Assembly: GCA_038116745.1 (NCBI GenBank)
Contig: JAYODW010000005.1
Coordinates: 1 to 64,000, forward strand
DNA from: JAYODW01 sp038116745
Lineage (GTDB): Bacteria > Pseudomonadota > Gammaproteobacteria > Ga0077536
DNA: 64,000 nucleotides
Direction: 5' to 3'
Notes under the pieces: generated by a model
What the model saw: the letters and a program-made list of their open reading frames with translations, nothing else
What the model was told of the DNA's origin: nothing
Databases searched by the model: none
Shown: positions 59,968-64,000 of the stretch, piece by piece
Position numbering within the stretch: the stretch's first letter is position 1
Layout of the letters: every line of letters starts with the position of its first letter
Program-made: the position numbers and the translations under genes

Positions 59968-62378
59968 GCGGCAGCGTCCCCCACCACCCGCTGCAGTTTG
60001 ATCCGGGCACCGTTGACGGCGACGCGCGCGGTCACCGCTCTCGCACCGGCCACGGCGCACACGCCTTCTTCAAGGGCGCTATCAACAGCCAATGCCAGTT
60101 CCACCGTCTCTGTACCGCAAGTGACGATGACCCGATCAGCCGGAGCCAGGCCCAGTTGAGCGGCGGTGGCAGGCGCTAATCTGATGGTGTCGTCACCACT
60201 TTGCGGCATCGCCTGAAGCGGCTCTGCATGCCGCACGAGCTGATCAACCGCGTACATTGGCACTTCTGCAAACACCTCGAGATCGGTCTCATAGGCCTCA
60301 TCGCTCTCGCCGACAGCCCAGGCGCGGTCTGTCAAGCGCCGCTCGATGTTCTCGAAATCGCCCACGAGTGACACGAACCGATCGGTGACCTCACTGCAAG
60401 CGGTCATATCGAAACCAGGGAGATTCAGCCGGTTACCCAGAACCCGAAGAATTTTCCAGCCCGCGCGCGCTTGGCCTGCTGGTGCAATAGCGGATACGAA
60501 ACGCTGCAGCCTGCCGTTCAGGTTGACGAAGGAGCCCTCATTCTCACCGGGCGCCGCAATCGGCAATACACAGTCGGCGTATTCCGCCAAGGCCTCACTG
60601 TTATAGGCGCTGAAAGCAATAACCTTTCCCGCCTTCTGGAGGGCGGCGAGCATTTCTGCCGCTGACGCAGTATCCAGCGAGGGGTCAAAGCCGAACAGCA
60701 TCCAGGTCGAACCCGAAGATTTGACCATCTCCCCCGAACTCATACCCGGAGCGGCCACCCGCTCTCCGCCTGCGCCTCGATGGGGCACGGCGCCAGCCAG
60801 CCAGGCGCCCGCGGCATTTCCGCCACTGGCAAGATCGCCCCTGCGCGCGGACAGCACTGCCGCGAGAGCGTCAGCGAGCACCATGAGGACACCGCGGCAA
60901 GGACTGGCCTCGACTACTGCACCTGTGAGTACGACAGCATTCGAAGTCCCAGCGAGCAGGGCGGCTGACGAAGTCAGCGTTTCCTGCAATGCCGGATCAG
61001 CGAGTCCGTCAACGATCTTCAGATAATGCTCTGGGATATCGACCGACTTGGCTTTCCCCAGCGCCACCACCAGGCTCGCGACGAGGTTGGGTAAGAGGCT
61101 GGGCTTGGCCCTGTGACGGCCGGTAATCGCGTAGTTGAAATCCCTGTCCACTACGTCGAGGGAAACGACAGCGGCGCCACGCAAGGCCGCTTTCCGGAGA
61201 CGCAAATTCAGTAGAGGCTGCTCGTGGCGAGGATGGGCCCCGATCAGGACGGCTGCGCCCGCTTTCTCGAGCTGTTCAAGCTCAGGAACCGAAGGGAAAC
61301 GTGCATCGTCGTCTTGCCCGGAAAAATCGGACTGCCGCAAACGATGATCGATGTTGTCCGACCCCAGACCTCTGACCAAGGCCTGCGCCAACAGCAGTTC
61401 TTCATTGGTGCAAGAGGGAGACATCAGCGTTACGAGCTGCCCGACTTGCCCTTGCGACGCTTGCGCCAAGTGCTCACAAACAAAGTCCAGAGCAGTTTCC
61501 CAGTCGACCTCAGCCCAACGCCCATTGCGCTTCAGTTTAGGCACGAGCAGTCGCTCTGGATGGCTCAGACCAAAGTGACTGTACCGATCACGGTCAGACA
61601 GCCAGGACTCGTTTACAGCGTCGTTTTCCCGGGGAACTACCCGCTTGATGGCCTGACCTTTAACGTGAAAATTAAGGTTCGATCCGAGTCCGTCATGGGA
61701 AGAGACGCCTGCGACCTGTTTCAATTCCCAAGCGCGCGCGGAATAGCGATAGGGCTTGTTGGTCAGCGCTCCTACGGGACAAAGGTCAATCACGTTGCCC
61801 GAAAGTTCGGAAGTCATCGCTTTCTGAACGTAAGTCCCGATTTCCATGTGTTCGCCGCGCCCAGTCGCGCCCAGCTCACGAAGACCGGCAATTTCCTCAC
61901 CAAACCTCACGCAGCGCGTGCAATGAATGCAGCGGGTCATATCAGTCTGCACGAGGGGGCCGATGTCTTTGTCGCGCACCACCCGTTTGCTTTCGCTGAA
62001 ACGAGAAACATCGCTCCCATAACCCATAGCGAGATCCTGCAGCTCGCACTCACCACCCTGGTCGCAGATTGGGCAATCCAGCGGGTGATTGATTAACAGG
62101 AACTCCATGGTCGCGTGCTGCGCAGCAACTGCTTTCTCAGAGCGGGTAAAAACCTTCATCCCGTCCATCACCGGGGTAGCGCAAGCCGGCATCGGCTTTG
62201 GCGCTCGCTCTACTTCGACCAGGCACATGCGGCAGTTTGCAGCGACCGACAAGTTCTTGTGATAGCAGAATCGGGGAACATAAATCCCTGCGGCGTCGGT
62301 GGCCTCTATCAGCATCGAGCCCTTACGAGCTTCGAGCTCCTGGCCATCCACTTCAATTTTGACAGTGTCTTCGCTCAT
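59964..62378 (-). CDS. nuoG: NADH-quinone oxidoreductase subunit G
   Basis: An 804-residue iron-sulfur subunit. N-terminal 2Fe-2S ligands lie in FCYHKNLSVAANCRMCLVE and the later ACATP. HPLDCPICDQGGEC is the His/Cys site of N5, and CIHCTRCVRF plus the downstream DLCPVGAL Cys form N4. The rest is a molybdopterin-oxidoreductase-like domain without cofactor role. 9 bp after nuoF. Confidence 0.95.
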   Translation of the reverse strand: MSEDTVKIEVDGQELEARKGSMLIEATDAAGIYVPRFCYHKNLSVAANCRMCLVEVERAPKPMPACATPVMDGMKVFTRSEKAVAAQHATMEFLLINHPLDCPICDQGGECELQDLAMGYGSDVSRFSESKRVVRDKDIGPLVQTDMTRCIHCTRCVRFGEEIAGLRELGATGRGEHMEIGTYVQKAMTSELSGNVIDLCPVGALTNKPYRYSARAWELKQVAGVSSHDGLGSNLNFHVKGQAIKRVVPRENDAVNESWLSDRDRYSHFGLSHPERLLVPKLKRNGRWAEVDWETALDFVCEHLAQASQGQVGQLVTLMSPSCTNEELLLAQALVRGLGSDNIDHRLRQSDFSGQDDDARFPSVPELEQLEKAGAAVLIGAHPRHEQPLLNLRLRKAALRGAAVVSLDVVDRDFNYAITGRHRAKPSLLPNLVASLVVALGKAKSVDIPEHYLKIVDGLADPALQETLTSSAALLAGTSNAVVLTGAVVEASPCRGVLMVLADALAAVLSARRGDLASGGNAAGAWLAGAVPHRGAGGERVAAPGMSSGEMVKSSGSTWMLFGFDPSLDTASAAEMLAALQKAGKVIAFSAYNSEALAEYADCVLPIAAPGENEGSFVNLNGRLQRFVSAIAPAGQARAGWKILRVLGNRLNLPGFDMTACSEVTDRFVSLVGDFENIERRLTDRAWAVGESDEAYETDLEVFAEVPMYAVDQLVRHAEPLQAMPQSGDDTIRLAPATAAQLGLAPADRVIVTCGTETVELALAVDSALEEGVCAVAGARAVTARVAVNGARIKLQRVVGDAAA

Positions 62379-62387
62379 CAGACTTCT

Positions 62388-63692
62388 TCAGGCGGCTGCA
62401 GATTGGCGCTCGCGGCTCATCACGCTGCAACCATGCTCGATGTAGTGCTCAAATTCGTGGCGGAAATGCCGCACGAAGCTGCGCACCGGCATAGCCGCAG
62501 CGTCGCCAAGGGCGCAGATCGTGCGGCCTTCGATTTTGCTGGCGACCAGATCCAGTCTGTCCAGGTCTTCCGGCCGGCCTTCGCCCTCGACAATACGACT
62601 GAGCATTCGATACAGCCAGCCAGTGCCCTCTCGGCAGGGGGTGCACTGACCGCAGGATTCAGCATAGTAAAACCGCGATATCCGCCGCAGGACCTGGACC
62701 ATATCGGTCGTGTCGTCCATCACGATGACGGCGCCGGAGCCGAGCATGGAACCCGCAGCAGAGATTGAGTCGTAGTCCATATCGACTTCGAGCATGGCCG
62801 CGCCGGGGAGCACGGGCACTGAGGAGCCGCCAGGGATCACGGCCTTGAGTTCTCGCCCGTTCAGCACGCCGCCAGCAAGTCCCAGCAGATCACGGAAAGA
62901 CGTCCCCATAGGGATCTCGAAATTCCCCGGTCTATTCACATGCCCGCTCACCGAAAAAATCTTCGTCCCGCCGTTGTTGGGTTTGCCCAGACCGGCAAAC
63001 CACTCCGCGCCTTTACGCAGAATGGTCGGAACGGAAGACAGGGATTCCGTGTTATTTATCGTCGTTGGCTGACCGTAGAGCCCATAGCTTGCGGGGAAGG
63101 GTGGTTTGAATCGCGGCTGACCCTTTTTACCTTCAAGCGATTCGAGCAGCGCCGTTTCCTCTCCGCAGATATACGCGCCGGCGCCCAGATGGTCATACAA
63201 ATCAAAATGTATTCCGGTGCCGCGGATGTCCCGGCCGAGCAGGCCTTCTGCATAGGCCTCTTTCAGCGCCTGTTGGAAACGCAGCCCTGGTTCATCCAGA
63301 AATTCGCCACGCATGTAGTTGTAGCCCACAGTGGCGCCGATCGCGTAGCCCGCAATGGCCATACCCTCCACCAGCGCGTGGGGGTTGAAACGAAGAATGT
63401 CGCGGTCTTTACAGGTGCCCGGCTCCGATTCGTCGGAGTTACAGACGATGTATTTCTGCATGTCACCCTGGGGCATGAAGCTCCACTTGACGCCGGCAGG
63501 AAATCCCGCGCCTCCCCGCCCCCTAAGGCCTGAGGCTTTAACTGTTTCGATGATTTCGCCAGGTGGCGTTTTGTCCCGCAGGATTTTTTCCCAGGCTTCG
63601 TAGCCACCAATTTTTCGGTAGCTCTCGTAGGTCCAGGGCTGTTCAAACTGCAAGGTCGCGTAACAGTTCTGGTTCAAAACAATGTCAGTCAT
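62388..63692 (-). CDS. nuoF: NADH-quinone oxidoreductase subunit F
   Basis: 434 residues. The NADH/FMN-binding part has GLRGRGGAGFPAGVKWSFM and CNSDESEPGTCKDRDIL. N3 cluster ligands are in ESCGQCTPCREGTGW with a later Cys in the ICALGDAAAMP segment. It accepts electrons from NADH. Start overlaps the nuoE stop by 4 bp. Confidence 0.96.
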   Translation of the reverse strand: MTDIVLNQNCYATLQFEQPWTYESYRKIGGYEAWEKILRDKTPPGEIIETVKASGLRGRGGAGFPAGVKWSFMPQGDMQKYIVCNSDESEPGTCKDRDILRFNPHALVEGMAIAGYAIGATVGYNYMRGEFLDEPGLRFQQALKEAYAEGLLGRDIRGTGIHFDLYDHLGAGAYICGEETALLESLEGKKGQPRFKPPFPASYGLYGQPTTINNTESLSSVPTILRKGAEWFAGLGKPNNGGTKIFSVSGHVNRPGNFEIPMGTSFRDLLGLAGGVLNGRELKAVIPGGSSVPVLPGAAMLEVDMDYDSISAAGSMLGSGAVIVMDDTTDMVQVLRRISRFYYAESCGQCTPCREGTGWLYRMLSRIVEGEGRPEDLDRLDLVASKIEGRTICALGDAAAMPVRSFVRHFRHEFEHYIEHGCSVMSRERQSAAA

Positions 63693-64000
63693 TCGAGCCC
63701 GTCCAGAATCTGATCCACCCGTTCTGGGGTCAGATTTTCGTGATAGACGTGATCAACCTGCATCATCGGCGCACCGCAGCAGGCTGCCAGACACTCCTCT
63801 TCCCGCTTGAGAAAAATGCGCCCGTCGGCAGTCGACTCCCCAAGCTTGATCCCCAGCTTCTGCTCAATGTGCGACACGATTTCATCGCTACCACGAAGCA
63901 TGCACGAAACATTAGTGCAGACTGCGACATGATGGCGTCCACACGGCACCGTCTCGATCATTGAATAGAAGGTCGCTACTTCATATACCGCCACACGCGG
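63689..64000 (-). CDS. nuoE: NADH-quinone oxidoreductase subunit E (partial, runs off the window)
   Basis: The C-terminal 103 or so codons; the frame is open to the window edge, so the true start lies to the right. The 2Fe-2S ligands are visible as CTNVSC and CLAACC, and the segment VATFYSMIETVPCGRHHVAVC fits NuoE. NuoE and NuoF form the NADH module. nuoA-D should follow beyond the edge. Confidence 0.93.
   Translation of the reverse strand, partial: PRVAVYEVATFYSMIETVPCGRHHVAVCTNVSCMLRGSDEIVSHIEQKLGIKLGESTADGRIFLKREEECLAACCGAPMMQVDHVYHENLTPERVDQILDGLE

Noticed and set aside
1..64000. CRISPR arrays, insertion sequences, prophage or toxin-antitoxin modules
   Set aside because: No direct-repeat arrays, transposase, integrase or typical small paired genes were seen.

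Overview
The window is a 64 kb piece of a GC-rich bacterial chromosome, most likely from a gammaproteobacterium. The main pointers are a cmoA/cmoB/trhO wobble-uridine locus, a type-2 (short) argC, EmrAB, SCO1/PCuAC copper chaperones and a 14-gene-type nuo operon. The 100-base run of N at 30458-30557 marks it as a scaffolded draft, probably an uncultured or metagenome genome. I cannot place it at family level. No tRNA, rRNA, CRISPR array, insertion sequence, prophage or integrase was seen.

Layout. (1) 0.2-4.4 kb: a GntR/UTRA repressor divergent from an enoyl-CoA hydratase and two family III CoA-transferases. The divergent promoter region holds two near-identical 10-bp palindromes. (2) 4.5-8.3 kb: a minus-strand group of porin, small exported protein and orphan sensor kinase. 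(3) 8.5-13.9 kb: nitroreductases, a luciferase-like flavoprotein, an HDOD protein, a GST and a NUDT19-type Nudix hydrolase. (4) 14-17.7 kb: an enoyl-CoA hydratase, a BLUF blue-light sensor and a membrane histidine kinase in one tight operon, divergent from a paralogous hydratase that leads a second operon (FetB-like permease, SDR, RidA). (5) 19.8-27.8 kb: EmrAB efflux pair, a TMADH/FadH-type OYE enzyme, a cupin and two amidases. (6) 28-31.7 kb: a tungstate/molybdate uptake locus (outer-membrane barrel, TupA, assembly gap, ModE-HTH/PBP regulator) with a perfect 20-bp palindrome in its promoter region. (7) 31.8-40.8 kb: argC, two more luciferase-like flavoproteins, an exported pentapeptide-repeat protein, a dienelactone-hydrolase/SnoaL fusion, an HD-GYP protein, an ABC exporter and an SDR. 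(8) 40.8-43.6 kb: the cmo5U34 tRNA-modification cluster. (9) 43.6-49.9 kb: pgi flanked by two paralogous Ser/Thr kinases, each carrying a C-terminal cyclic-nucleotide-binding-type domain, plus a sugar dehydrogenase. (10) 50-52 kb: SCO1-PCuAC-psd, translationally coupled. (11) 52.2-64 kb: complex I genes nuoE (partial) to nuoN on the minus strand, with nuoA-D expected beyond the right edge.

How it fits together. The first half is rich in acyl-CoA, flavin and amidase chemistry, suggesting breakdown of organic acids or xenobiotic carbon sources whose identity cannot be read from sequence. The second half is housekeeping: tRNA wobble modification, glycolysis, copper delivery, phospholipid synthesis and respiration. 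Base composition is visibly less GC-rich across the nuo operon than across the left third.

The most unusual items are the twin kinase-cNBD proteins around pgi (both with DFS in place of DFG, and one with a degenerate nucleotide-binding cassette), the BLUF-histidine kinase operon, the compact cmo5U34 locus, and the tungstate locus with its palindrome.
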